Origin: Rotaria socialis
Taxonomy: Eukaryota; Rotifera; Eurotatoria; Philodinida; Philodinidae
DNA length: 64,000 nucleotides
Assembly: GCA_905331475.1 (NCBI GenBank)
Contig: CAJNYU010003963.1
Coordinates: forward strand, 1-64,000
Direction: 5' to 3'
Below, in pieces: positions 26,234 to 41,481 of the stretch. The notes under the pieces are model-generated. The model ran no database searches. It was given only the letters and a program-made list of their open reading frames with translations, and was not told where the DNA came from. Position 1 is the stretch's first letter. The number at the start of each line of letters is the position of its first letter. A program made the position numbers and the translations under genes.

Positions 26234-27900
26234 TAATCTCTTTAAACTAATGCTAGAGAATGAATGACCTTTCTTGTCAACAAGTACAAGAGAATCAATC
26301 AATAAATTGTACTCATGTTAAATGAAATTTATGTTCAACAAATGTTTTGTTTAATTTCAAAAGAGAAAATAAATCAAAATTAAGAGAAAATAATCTTTGA
26401 AAAAGTGAACTTAATTGAATATTGAATGTTTTCATAGTTAATATTAACGACCTCTATTCAAAATGAAGAGAGGTTGTTGCTAGTTCTTAGCGAATCAGAT
26501 GAGCAGCCATAATGGTAAAGATAGAGACAGAAACAAGTTTTCTTTATTTGTATTTTAAATTAATCAGAAAAAAAATCCAGTTGTATCTCGGCTGTGGATG
26601 TGGACATAAGGAAGAAAACAATTAAATTCATGTTCACGTTCAAATTCTTTGTTGATTACTTTGCGCAATTTACTTATGAATAAATCTCTAATGCATTTGT
26701 AACTGTGTACATAGTTTTTGATTGTTTTAAAAAATGAGAAAAACTAAAAGTGTTGTACAAATTTTGGCAGAAAATTAGTATCAATCAACTAGAGGCCTTA
26801 CAAAAACTATTAGAATCGCAATAATAATTATTAAATTGTGATAAATAGATTGTATATGTATGCATTGTGGAGTATTCTACACGAAGAACAGTTTTTTTTT
26901 GTTTCATTTTTCATTTTGCAATGATCTTAGATAGTTTAAGAAAACTCGTTGTCATTCAGCCAAAGTTTGGTTTCTACTCTTATCATTGCAAAGAATGACA
27001 ATGCAGGTATTGTTTCGGATAGCATTATTTAAAAGACAAAGTAAATTTCGCTTTCAAATATTTGTGTGAATTAAAATATAATTCGAATATGAGAAAAAGA
27101 TAAATTGATTATACAAGTATATAGTATGAATTATCAAAGTGTAAACGGCTGATTGAATTAGATTATGGCTGACTTCTCATACATTACAATCTTTTGTTAA
27201 ATTATGAAATCCTTTGTGCTTTCAATAGAATTTTCTCTCAAGATACGGAACACAATTGAGTAATATCTTTTGTTGAATAGAACATTTCTTCTTGTTCACT
27301 CGAAGAGATAGCTATACGGTCTTTTTGTTGTTCCTCTAACGCACACTGTTAGAACTTTTACACACGAACTCGTAGACACAAATTGCCAAAAACAGAAGAA
27401 ACTGATGTCTGAAAATAAAGGATTTAACAATATTTGTATTAAACAACCAAACCTGCCAAATCTTGCTCATAACACTATCTCGAATTAGAACGAAGTCTAT
27501 GCGCCTACTAAAATAAAACTGGATTCCGATGGGTGTAGTGGCATATCAGCGCTGATAAATGAGTAATTATGCCATATATTTTTCTCCATGGCTTTTAACA
27601 GCTTATTGACGTGATTGAATGAATCACATTTAAGTAAATATTTCATGTATCTTTTACATGATATTGCGTAAAAACCCTAATAGAGATTATTATAATAACA
27701 TACAAAATATATGACTATTTTTCCTGCAAGGTCAATGTGTTTCTTATCAGTTTTACTCTTTCGATGATTCGTTGCATCTCAAGTCTAAAGGCACAGCTTT
27801 TCTCTCTCTCTCTCTCGTGTTATCATTACTAATACACCGATAAGAATAACTCATTTATTGGACATTTTTTCACTTTAACTTTCTGATAGACAGAAGAGAC
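26234..27900. other. Intergenic, divergent SIRT1 / FN3 array
   Basis: This contains the 5' side of SIRT1 (minus) and of the first FN3 gene (plus). A CT microsatellite sits at 27800-27816. The last 60 bases (from about 27835) resemble the upstream segments of the other FN3 copies (ACCGATAAGAATAACTCATT, TTTTTTCAC), so they probably carry shared promoter sequence. Confidence 0.5.
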
Positions 27901-28716
27901 ATGCAACAACGACACCTAATCTTTTTCGCTTCATTGTTTACAGCTATTTCTACGACACAAATAAACTATTTTGAAGCTATCGCAAATTTACCAATTGTTC
28001 CTGATCCAGTCACTATTTTCGATACTCTAATCATGTGAGTGCTTGACTCCTTATTTTTCTTAGATTTTCCTCTACCGAGGATTTTTAGATTATGGACTAA
28101 TGTTACGGATTGTCCGCAACCATCATGTGAATGTGTTGTGCAAGCCAACGTCACCACTGATAATGGGACATATACTGTAGAATTTTCGTCTATGACACCG
28201 AATATTGGTTCTGTTAGCGTCAGCGATCTTAAACCAGATACATTATATTCATTCACATTAACTTGTACCGGCACTGATGACAATGCTACGCGCCTCATTC
28301 GAACAGATTATGGTCGTCCATCAGCACCACAAAATATCACGGTTACACTTGTTTCTGAACGTTTAAGAATATCCTGGTTACCGCCTGCAGTGCCGAATGG
28401 ACCGATTCATAATTATAAACTTACTAGAGACAGAGAAACTATTTCAGACAAAATACCAAACAGTGAATCATCGTATGACATGACAAAAGACTATGTTTAC
28501 GGAGAAACAGATACTTTTTTTCTCTCAGCTTGTAATATCAATGGAAAAAATGACACAGTTTGTTCAAGTCCGAATGACGGTGAAGTTAGTTTTTTTTTGC
28601 CCGCAGCAACAACAACAAGTTCCCAACAGACAACTACACTCGGAAATGCTTCAAACATTTTATCTTCTTCAAGACTTTTGGCGATTTTGATGTTTTGCTT
28701 TTTTCTAGTCAAGTAA
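27901..28716 (+). CDS. Secreted/anchored FN3-domain protein, array copy A
   Basis: Two exons, 27901-28034 and 28089-28716, are joined across a 54-base intron and give 253 residues. The start MQQRHLIFFASLFTAIS is a signal peptide. A first beta-sandwich module (LWTNVTDCP ... YSFTLTCTGTDD) looks like a diverged FN3 unit with Cys pairs. A second is a clear FN3 domain (PSAPQNITVTLVSERLRISWLPP ... NYKL), where Trp and the Tyr/Leu core are conserved. A Ser/Thr-rich stalk (AATTTSSQQTTT) precedes a short C-terminal hydrophobic tail that ends the protein, which suggests a GPI-anchor signal. Several NxS/T sites fit an extracellular glycoprotein. It belongs to a local tandem family. The function is unknown; adhesion or recognition is only an inference. 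Confidence 0.82.
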
Positions 28717-29695
28717 ATGACATGTAACAATAATTCAGATGTATATTATATTTTTAATATAAACAAATATAAAAAAAAGTGATTCAAAAATGGTGATATT
28801 ATTTCCTAATGCATTGATTCCATTGCTTATGCTTAATTTTTAATACGAATCATACTAAAATATAAAACATCTGTGAATTGAAAAATGATACAAATCAACA
28901 GTCACGAAATTCGTTTTTCTTTTGAGCATCAGTGAGCCTTATTCGGAACATTCAAATCTTGCTACTTCAATTATTTTTCGTGCTTATCGGCATTTTCAGC
29001 GCAAGCTACTCCCAACTAAACTTTATGTGTCAGTAAATTTGAAACTCGAAATACCATCATCCAATTTCTTGCACTATCCAACAAACAATAAGCTGAAATT
29101 TCATCCAGATGCCTTTAAGCGGGAGCGAATCATCTAAAGGCATTTGTCTTCAGAGATTTTCTTAAGTTACAGTGGCCTCCATTGTGCACAGAGCTCGAAC
29201 GGGAATCTCATTTGGTAGTGTAAAATACTCCTTGATTATTGTGTTTCAAGTCATTAGAAATGCCTGTGAATTACTGATTCAGATAGATCTAGAGCCAACT
29301 AAAAAGTTGACACCAACTTAGCAAAACAGCCTAGTAGTGTTAGTTTTAACAAATAAAACTACTGAAAATTACTCAGTTTCAATGATTGAGAAGCTCGTTG
29401 GATACTCTAAAATATTTGTTTTAGGATATCTTATCCAACAATCTAAAAACATTTTGTAATTTTTCCTGCTCATATAATGTAAAAACCTGATAGGAACAGC
29501 GTAGAAAGATAAATATACTTTTACTGCGACATCCATTCATATATTGTCAGAATTTTCCAATTGACGGTTTATCGTATTTAATATCTATAGACAAACAATT
29601 CTGTCTAGCTATTGTTACCATTATTATTTTACCGATAAAAGTAACTCATTCATTTTATATTTTTTCACATTTACGTTCCGATAGAGAGTAGAAAC
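28717..29695. repeat. Duplicated spacer after FN3 copy A
   Basis: No gene. Blocks here recur after the later FN3 copies: a CACTATCCAACA..AATAAGCT block at about 29075, and AAAGCTCGTTGGATACTCTA at about 29391, which reappears near 32092. The spacer is therefore part of the duplicated unit. The end (about 29628-29690) matches the segments just upstream of the other copies. Confidence 0.55.
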
Positions 29696-30540
29696 ATGGA
29701 ACAACGGCTTCTGATAACTTTCCTTTCACTGTTTACAGCGATTTCAGCGACAAAGATCAACTATTTCGGAACTCAGATGTATGAACACTTTCTTCTTCCG
29801 CCACTGATGATTTTCGACACTACTATGACATGAGTGATTGACACCTGGTTTTTCTCAGATTCTTGCCACCTGTGTATTTATAGGCTATGGACTAATGTTA
29901 CAGATTGTCCGTCATCATCATGCGAATGTTCTGTTCAAGCCAACAGGACAGGCTTCAATTATCCCTTTCCGGCCCGCTGTTTGGAAATTGCCGTACCCCC
30001 CCTAGGGGAAAATGTTGCCATATGGCAACACCGGGCCGGAAAGGGTTATACAGATTGTGCAGTGTTTTCCTCTGATACCACAAGTATTGGTTTTGCGCTT
30101 ATCAAGGATCTTGAGCCAGATACAATGTATTCATTCACATTATTTTGTGGTGGAACTGATGAGACTATCACACGTCACATCCGAACAGTTTATGGTCGTC
30201 CCTCACCACCGCGAAATATCACAGCTACCCTTGTTTCTGAGCGTTTAAGAATATCCTGGTTACCGCATTCAGTGCCGAATGAACCGATTCATAATTATAA
30301 ACTTGCCAACGGTTCAAAAATTATTTCAGACGAAATAGGAAATAGCCAACTCTCATATAGCTGGATAAATGATCACATTTGTGGAAAAAAATTAATCTTT
30401 TTCTCTCAGCTTGTAATATCAATATCCTTTTGAAGTCAGCATGTTCAAATCAGAATGATAGTAAAGTCAGTTTTTTTCTACCAGCATTAACAACAACTTC
30501 GCAACAGACAACTACACGCCCAAACACTTCAAGCATTTGA
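29696..30540 (+). pseudogene. FN3-domain paralogue, array copy B (broken, with MITE)
   Basis: The first exon is recognisable from an ATG at 29696 (MEQRLLITFLSLFTAIS, a signal peptide). The splice donor present in copies A and C (AT|GTGAGT or AT|GTAAGT) has lost its GT, leaving CATGAGTG and an in-frame TGA at 29831-29833. The second exon keeps both FN3-like modules but has a MITE inserted at 29963-30045. Near 30384 one base is missing in an A-rich run compared with copies A and C. After that the expected frame (LSACNIN) lies in a different reading frame and the C-terminal hydrophobic anchor is lost. The lost donor plus the frameshift make this a pseudogene; the MITE itself does not break the frame. 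Confidence 0.75.
29959..30049. mobile_element. TTAT-flanked MITE inside FN3 copy B, copy 2
   Basis: The 83-base unit at 29963-30045 is nearly identical to the one at 20494-20575 and has the same CCCTTTCCGGCC ends. Both flanks read TTAT instead of TTAA. It has one extra C in the central C-run (seven against six). The interior palindrome TGTTGCCATATGGCAACA (30013-30030) is perfect here. Insert plus one 4-base duplication is 87 bases, exactly 29 codons, so the FN3 reading frame continues through it. Confidence 0.85.
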
Positions 30541-32423
30541 TGTTCTTCGGGACTTTTGATGATTTTTAAGTTTTTATTTGTTCATTGCAGTAAAGGACGA
30601 AATTTAATGATTATTCATATTTGATTATCATTTCTTACTGTAAAATAAAATAAAAAGTGATTCAAAGGTGGTGGTAGCAGTTCGTAATTCATTGATATTA
30701 TTACGAAAGGAGATTGCAATGATTGGATGGCTTATCCTTGATTTTGAACACAAATCAAGAAACATGAAATCCATTGTTCCTTTGAGCACCAAAGAATCTT
30801 AATGAGAACGTTTTCATCTTGACACTTCAACGAACTGTAGATTATTGCATCGAAATTAGAATGGTTTTAAGGAAGCTTTCCAGATACCGGCGAGTACACA
30901 TCTTTAGTACATATAGATGTCTTTTAATCTTTGAAAACTAGAATGTTTTCTTTGAACGATGAATTGTGAAGGAAAATTCGTTTTGGGAATTGTCAAAATT
31001 TGTCATTAATGAGTTCGTTTCGAACGTGTTCATGCACTTTAATCAAAAATTAATTGTGTAGCTTTGCAGAAACGTATGTTCGTAGTGTAATGTTTTCATC
31101 TGGGCCATGTGTGTTACATTTCGTTTCTCTAAAAAGTGGTGTTCATCAAGGCAACGTTTTATCTTTGTCTCATTGAAGAGGCCAAGGGGTTCCCAATCAG
31201 TGTTTCATGGTGTGGGTCTGTCTAGTTGGCTGAAGGAAAACACGTAAGCGCGTCACCTGTAAATAATATGGAAATCAATTGAGATGGACGAGCTTGCCAC
31301 AGTACAACAGCTGTTCAAAAGTGCTACAACATCAATTCTCTTGTTTATTCTTTTCATTTGATTCTCAATCGTTGTCTTTTCTTGTACTTCCAATAGATCT
31401 ATTGATTTCAGCTAAAACAAACTGTATATACTGGAGAAATGTTTTGAATTGCAGATAGCTTTTCTCCTGTTCTACACTGAAACAAAAAGATAGCACCGCA
31501 TAGAACCAAAAAAATTTTCGTCCTCAGTGTGAAACTCGTCGAGGGTTTCGAATTCGTTTCAAAAATGGCTACGTGTGGTGCTATTTTTTTTCCAGTATAC
31601 CGTTGTGTACAATTTCAATTCTTATACGAAATTAAGACGCAAGGAAAATGTGGTTCTAGATCTTTTATTTCAGACATATTCGTATTTCAGAGAAATCCAC
31701 TCGCAACTAAATGCGTGTTTGAGTATACGTGAAACTTCAACTACCATCATCCCATTCTGTTACTATCCAAAATGTAATAAGCTCAAGATTCAATGAGATG
31801 TCTGCAAACATGAGCAGATGAGCTGAAAGCATTTATGTTTAATGATTTTCTTTACTTATAGTGGTCTACATTATGAGCAGAGTTCGAACGGAAAATTCAT
31901 TTACTAGTTGAACACAATCTTTGGTTATTGTGATTGTCACCGATAGGCAATATCTGTTAGAAAGTTAAAACAATCGACTGACATAAATCTAGAGGGGATG
32001 AAGTAAATGACACCAACATAGTAAAATAGTCTACCAGGGTTTGTTTTAACGAATAAAAGTACTGAAAATTGAATTGATTTTTATGTTTGGAAAGCTCGTT
32101 GGATACTCTAGAAAACTCATTCTAGTATGTTTTCTGGAGCGGATCATGTCTTTTATTGAATCATTCTACACTAAATATGTCGTGTAATTTTTACTACTCA
32201 AATAATGTAAAAAGCTGAGAAAGACAGATTAGAAACATAATTGTGTTGTTTCCGTGACACACATGCATATGTTGCCATCATTTCTCATTTCAGGATTTAT
32301 AGGATTTAGTATCTATAGACAAATCTTTTATCTCGCTTTGTTTTTAACAATGCTAGCACACCGATAAGAATAACTCATTCGTTCGGCATTTTTTCACTTT
32401 TACTTCTGATCCACCTAAGTAGC
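30541..32423. repeat. Duplicated spacer after FN3 copy B
   Basis: No intact gene. Segments match the spacers after the other copies: GATACCGGCG.GTACA at about 30884 and again near 35005, GGCCATGTGTGTTACATTTCGTT at about 31103 and a similar stretch near 35080, and AAAGCTCGTTGGATACTCTA near 32092. This spacer is longer than the one after copy A. The short open frames at 31529-31796 are not convincing. Confidence 0.5.
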
Positions 32424-33251
32424 ATGCAACAACGACAAATAATTATCATCGTTTCATTTTTTACAGTTATTTCTGGGACGAAAATCAACTATTTTGAAGG
32501 TCGGATAGATGAGATATTTCTTCCTGATCTAGTCACTATTTTCGATACTCTAATCATGTAAGTGCTTGACTCCTTATTTTTCTTAGATTTTCCTCTACCG
32601 AGGATTTTTAGATTATGGACTAATGTTACGGATTGTCCGCCACCATCATGTGAATGTGTTGTGCAAGCCAACGTCACCACTGATAATGGGACATATACTG
32701 TAGAATTTTCGTCTATGACACCGAATATTGGTTCTGTTAGCGTCAGCGATCTTAAACCAGATACATTATATTCATTCACATTAACTTGTACCGGAACTGA
32801 TGACAATGCTGCACGCCTCATTCGAACAGATTATGGTCGTCCATCAGCACCACAAAATATCACGGTTACACTTGTTTCTGAACGTTTAAGAATATCCTGG
32901 TTACCACCTGCAGTGCCAAATGGACCGATTCATAATTATAAACTTATTAGAGACAGAGAAACTATTTCAAGCAAAATACCAAACAGTGAATCATCGTATG
33001 ATATGACAAAATATTATGTTGACAGAGAAACAGATACTTTTTTTCTCTCAGCTTGTAATATCAATGAAAAACATGACACAGTTTGTTCGAGTTTGACTGA
33101 CGGTAAAGTTAGTTTTTTTTTGCCCGCAGCAACAACAACAAGTTCCCAACAGACAACTACACTCGAAAACGCGTCAAATATTTTTTTCTCTTCAATGGTT
33201 TTGACCATATTGATTTTTTGCTTTTTTTCTATTCATGTAAATCGCATGTAA
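32424..33251 (+). CDS. Secreted/anchored FN3-domain protein, array copy C
   Basis: Two exons, 32424-32557 and 32612-33251, are joined across a 54-base intron and give 257 residues. The signal peptide is MQQRQIIIIVSFFTVIS. The layout matches copy A: a Cys-bearing FN3-like module, a typical FN3 module (PSAPQNITVTLVSERLRISW), a Ser/Thr stalk and a C-terminal hydrophobic tail (TILIFCFFSIHVNRM). From about base 32534 to 33160 it is almost identical to copy A, intron included. The first exon and the C-terminal tail are much more diverged. The reading frame and splice sites are intact. It is probably a cell-surface glycoprotein; its role is unknown. Confidence 0.82.
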
Positions 33252-34283
33252 CGAAAATTCAGATCGGTATGGTTATTTCTTACTGCAAAATAAATAAAAA
33301 GAATGATAACAGCTGCTGAAAAGTACTACAACTTTAGTTGTGTTATCATAAATTGCATGTCTTTCTCTTATTTATTCTTTTCATTCAAGTTTCAATGTTG
33401 GTCTTTTTCAGACTTATTGGCATGTTCATAAAATTTGACCCAGTTGTATGGTTTATACCAAGGGAATCGGATTATGGAATTGCCAGAGGAGTCTACTTTG
33501 AAAAATATCTGTGTTTGAGAATAAATTTTAATTCAAAATGCCTTCGTTCAATTTTCTCTGTATGTACTACAAGCCGTACCATAAGCTATAATGGAATCAA
33601 AATCTCTTTTAATCCGAAGAGAAGAGCAAAAGACATTTATCGGTTACGAATTCTAATACTCTAAAGTGATCTAAATGATAACCAGAGTTCCAAGAAAGAA
33701 GGTATCTGTTAGGTAAAACTGCTTCACAGTTAATATGATTCTAGTCGGCAGAGATATCTGCTAGAAAGTTAAAAAAATCGATTCAGGTGAATCTGGAGCC
33801 AATAACTTATATCACACTAACTTACAAACATAGTTCAGTCTTAGTTTCATTTTGTTTTTGATGAGAAAAAGTACTGAAAAGTGATGTATTTTTATTTTTT
33901 GAAAAGCTCGCTGAACAAGATGCAAAACTAAATATGCAAAATCTTGCAGAAGGATTTATATTTTTAATGAATCATTCTAAATTAAATATCTCTTTTAATT
34001 TTTACTGCTCAAATCATGTAAAAACTGATAAAGATAGGTTAGAAACATAATTATGCTGCTGCCGCTACATAATCATATGTTGTCAATATTTGTCTTTCAG
34101 TGATTTATCAAATTCTAAATGCCCTATAACAACATAAACATATGCGCTAACTTTATAACAGTTTTAATCAGGAATTTCAACTCATAGCGATATATGTGTG
34201 AGTCACGATTCTTCAGAATGCTATTGGTTGAAAATTGAATTTTTCAATTTTCCGTTGAATTCAAGTTTCAAGTTTGACATATA
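33252..34283. repeat. Duplicated spacer after FN3 copy C
   Basis: No gene supported. The open frame at 33338-33664 shares its opening (SMLVFFR) with one at 34891-35166, which reflects duplicated spacer DNA rather than a gene. An inverted repeat GAAAATTGAATTTTTCAATTTTC lies at about 34230-34253, just where the similarity of copy D to the others begins. Confidence 0.45.
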
Positions 34284-34680
34284 TGAAACGTTTAAAAATA
34301 TCCTGGTTTTCGCCTTCAGTGCCGAAGGGACCAATTAATAATTAGAAATTTACTGAGAGCATAGAACATCCTATAGAGCATCGGCCAAACGATCAATTCT
34401 CATATGATGTGACGAGAGATTAGGTTTACGGTGAAACAGATCTTTTTCAACTTTCCGCTTGTAATATAAATAGAGGACACACATCGATTTGTTCGCAAAT
34501 AGGTAGTGCTATGATGAGGTTTTTTCAGTCAGCATCAACAGCATCTTCGCAGTAAACAATATCTTCTCAACAAACATCTTCGCTGCAAGCAACTACACCC
34601 AAAAACGCTTCTGGCATTATCTTCTCCAACGCTGTTTGCAACTTTGATAATTTTCGTTTTTCTATTCAAGTAAATAACAT
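34284..34680 (+). pseudogene. FN3-domain paralogue, array copy D (decayed)
   Basis: Similarity to copies A-C starts at GAACGTTTAAGAATATCCTGG (here GAAACGTTTAAAAATATCCTGG). It covers only the second FN3 module, the Ser/Thr stalk and the hydrophobic tail. Stops occur at about 34344 (TAG), 34420 (TAG) and 34552 (TAA). Exon 1 and the first module are missing. It is a 5'-truncated pseudogene. Confidence 0.75.
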
Positions 34681-36769
34681 TTGGCAATAATTCAGATTTA
34701 TATTTAGTTTTTAATATAAGATAAAGAAAAATAGACTCGAGGGTGGCCGTATCAATTCGTTATTTTTTGGTATTATTACCAAAGAAGGTTTCATTGATTG
34801 AATTTATTGTGCTTGATTTTTAAAGCAAATCATACAGAAATATGGAACTTCTATAAGTAAAGAATTCAGACTAACTAGCAGCGAACACATATGTTAGTTT
34901 TTTTCAGGATAAGTAAACCTGAATCAGAACGCTTGAACCTTGATAGATCAACAAATCGTAGGCTCTTGAATCAAAGCTATAACGGTTCAATTGAGTTTCA
35001 AGGATACCGGCGGGTACATCTCAGAAGTATATATGAATGTTTTTTAATGTTGGGAGAACTAAATGTTTTCAATCTGAACCATGTGTATCGCATTTCGTTC
35101 CTTCGACCATATTCTTTGACCTTTGAATCGATGTCTAAGGAAGGGGTGCGCATGTCTGCTGTCTAAAGGGAAAACATATAAGTTCATCGTCTCTATCCAT
35201 ACTTCAAAGTCTGTAAATAAATTTGCTCTAGTCATCCATCAGTATCACCGTTACTCTTATTTCTATGCACTTAAGGTCAACTTGGTTATCTCTTTCAATC
35301 ACAGGCCAACTAATCAGCTATTACGCAGTGAATATCAATCTGGTGAAACAAATTTATTTTTCGTGTTAGTTTTCATGTTGCACCGCCAATAACTATTACA
35401 CCGAAAATTAGTATGCTCTCTTGTTGAAAGATTTCTTATGACTTTGTTTATTTTGCTTCTTTCTGTTCAAATAAGTGAACTATCAAGATAATTAATATCA
35501 ATATTTATTCGGTACGCTTTTTGTAATATACATAAAAGATAATACGAGACAGATGCGATCGTTTATTCATAGTTCTGATTACAGAACATTGTCTTTGATG
35601 ATTCCAACTCGCATTTATAAAAAATATCGATGAACATATCGAATTAAGCCAGTACCATGTCACTGATTGTTATTAACGACAAGTACGTCTCAACGAGAAT
35701 CATAAATTCCGAAGACTTCAGCATTCAGAAATGTACAGTTCAAAGCATTTTCAAAAGATTTTTGACTTATTCTGTGTCATTTTTGTTTGATGGCTAATTG
35801 TTTGATATTCAAGTTGAGCCTGTGATTGAAGTGAAGTATGCATCGGATAATTAAGGATTTCTTGAAGATATGTGTTAATGAACAAGACAACTTGAAGACA
35901 ATTTTTTCATGGTGGGTAAACAACAAAGCGCACGAACTTTTCTCTTAGACTAACAACTTGATTAGGGTCATATTGAAGATAGAATACTAAATAAAATGTT
36001 TTGACTTGGAACCAGGCAGCCAAATCCGTTGATACGAGTTGCTGTTCTCCTGATTTTTAAATCGTAGGACTAGAATGTCCTCGGAACTCCCTATACTGTA
36101 CATAAATTTAGATAACTAACTCGGCAACGGATGTTTTTTTCTTAGAGCTGAACTTGAACAAGTCCAGAAATAATTCATTTAGTTCTAATGGTAAAAGAAG
36201 TCCCACCCATAATCCACCATTATATTACATAATCGGTTTTAGATTGTGCTTGAAAACATTTATCCTTCAGCACATTTTTATTGAAAAGAAAGAAAGAACG
36301 CATATCGACATATGTCTCAATATATTCCTAGCATACGCCATTTCAAACATCTAACCTTCGCTGACGTAGATATATAAAAAAAATAACAAGTTAGTCAAGA
36401 TAATAAAAGTTTATTAAGTTCTTTAGAAATTTTTCTTTGTTGTTCTTACTTTTGATAGGAGAATCTATAATTAAACCGCTTTGTACAATAAATGTCCTTG
36501 TTTTAGGATGAGCTGTTTCTTCTTTTTTTTTTTATCAAAATCCATTCTGCAAGTAATAACAAGTGTATGTTATGTCATATAGGCCAAGTTTTTAGAAAAG
36601 AAAACAAGAGTAAAAAGAAGAGAGAAGAAAAAAAACGATCGCCACGATCAACAAGGAAGAGATAAAGAGAAAAAAAAAGAAAGGTACACCTTTGCATTGT
36701 TTTAGCCAGGACAAAAAATTTAGGACTACAAACAAACGCACAGCAAGTAAAACATGCATATTGAAATAA
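34681..36769. other. Array tail and intergenic sequence
   Basis: The part to about 35200 resembles the spacers of the FN3 array. After that I see no coding exon. The minus-strand B56 gene ends at 36770. An A-rich tract at about 36600-36700 lies in its 3' flank. Confidence 0.45.
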
Positions 36770-40318
<3,549 letters not shown>

Positions 40319-40573
40319 CCTATTACATTGATGCCTCTAAAAACAAAACCGATAAATTATAAACGAAAACATAAACATGAGTGAAAATACAAAGAATCAA
40401 TTCACATTCGTATCTACAAACATCATCGTATAGAACAGTAGCATCTAATTGCCTATTCACGTAGTTGTCAAGAAGTAAACCAATTGAAAATTTTTTGATA
40501 GGTGTCGTTTTTCGTGTTTTGTTTATTTATAGTTTTTCTTGGTTACCAGAGCCCAAAAAACAATAAAGTCTCA

Positions 40574-40604
<31 letters not shown>

Positions 40605-41481
40605 AATCGAATCAAATATCATACAGCACGAATATATCATAACAATATTCAACATATGACCTCTAGACATAGAAAGAAGACGACAAAAAGAGCCTCCTGC
40701 CAATACTCATCATGATGCATATCATAATTCTTTCTTCTTTGATAATTAAAGACCGAACTTTAGACAAATCTATCATTAATTATATGACACAATAATGTTA
40801 ATAGTCCTATAAGATATTAGCAAAAAAATCTATGATTGATTAGAAAACGTTTTAAGTCGTAGATAAGATATGATTCGTGAAAGCTCTTGGCTGTTCAAAC
40901 TAAATTCAATTGCAGTTAGGATGTTTTCATATTGATTGATTTAAGAACGAAAAAATGTATAAAAATTGTTTATTATTAGATTTCAGTATCAACAAAAATT
41001 TGCTTATGAAAAAATCCATTCGAACGAACGAAAGTTTAACTTGAGTCAATACCATCAACAGAGAGACAGATGATCTTAATAGATCGAAGAACAGCTGCTT
41101 TCATTACTCTCCAAATTCATTATTATTAATATTATTTCGGTACTAATAGATTATGATTAATATAAATAAAAAAATAAATTCGATTGAATTGAAATAATAG
41201 AATATATATATTTTCTCTATGGAGTTCTTTTTTACTAGCGTATAATCTTTTTTATATTTAATTTAATTAAAGAGAAACATATCGAGAAAAAAAAAGAAAA
41301 ATATCTAGTATAAGGAGAAAAATATATTTGATATTTTCGTAGCACAAAAAAAAAATATATGCATATGTAAGTAGACAAAAAAATACTGCATCGAAATGAA
41401 TGACCTTTTTCGGAAGAATGCAAACAATAATTTGGCTATAAGCCCAACGTGAAAAAAAGAAATTCATAAAGAATCGACTAA
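40319..41481. other. Intergenic, B56 to NUP98-like
   Basis: This is the promoter side of B56 and the 3' flank of the NUP98-like gene. It holds an (AT)n run at 40573-40601 and A/T-rich tracts at 41160-41380. No gene is seen. Confidence 0.5.
40573..40601. repeat. (AT)n microsatellite
   Basis: About fourteen AT units. Confidence 0.9.

Noticed and set aside
26234..26302. Upstream extension of the SIRT1 frame to a non-ATG codon
   Set aside because: The extension begins at TTG with no ATG; the first ATG at 26233 is a better start.
27966..28298. Minus-strand open frame opposite FN3 copy A (also 32489-32821 opposite copy C)
   Set aside because: Antisense shadow of the FN3 coding exon; it recurs in both copies simply because they are near-identical.
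33338..35166. Open frames starting SMLVFFR and MLVFFR after FN3 copies C and D
   Set aside because: They share sequence because the spacer is duplicated; the frames diverge quickly and lack domain character.
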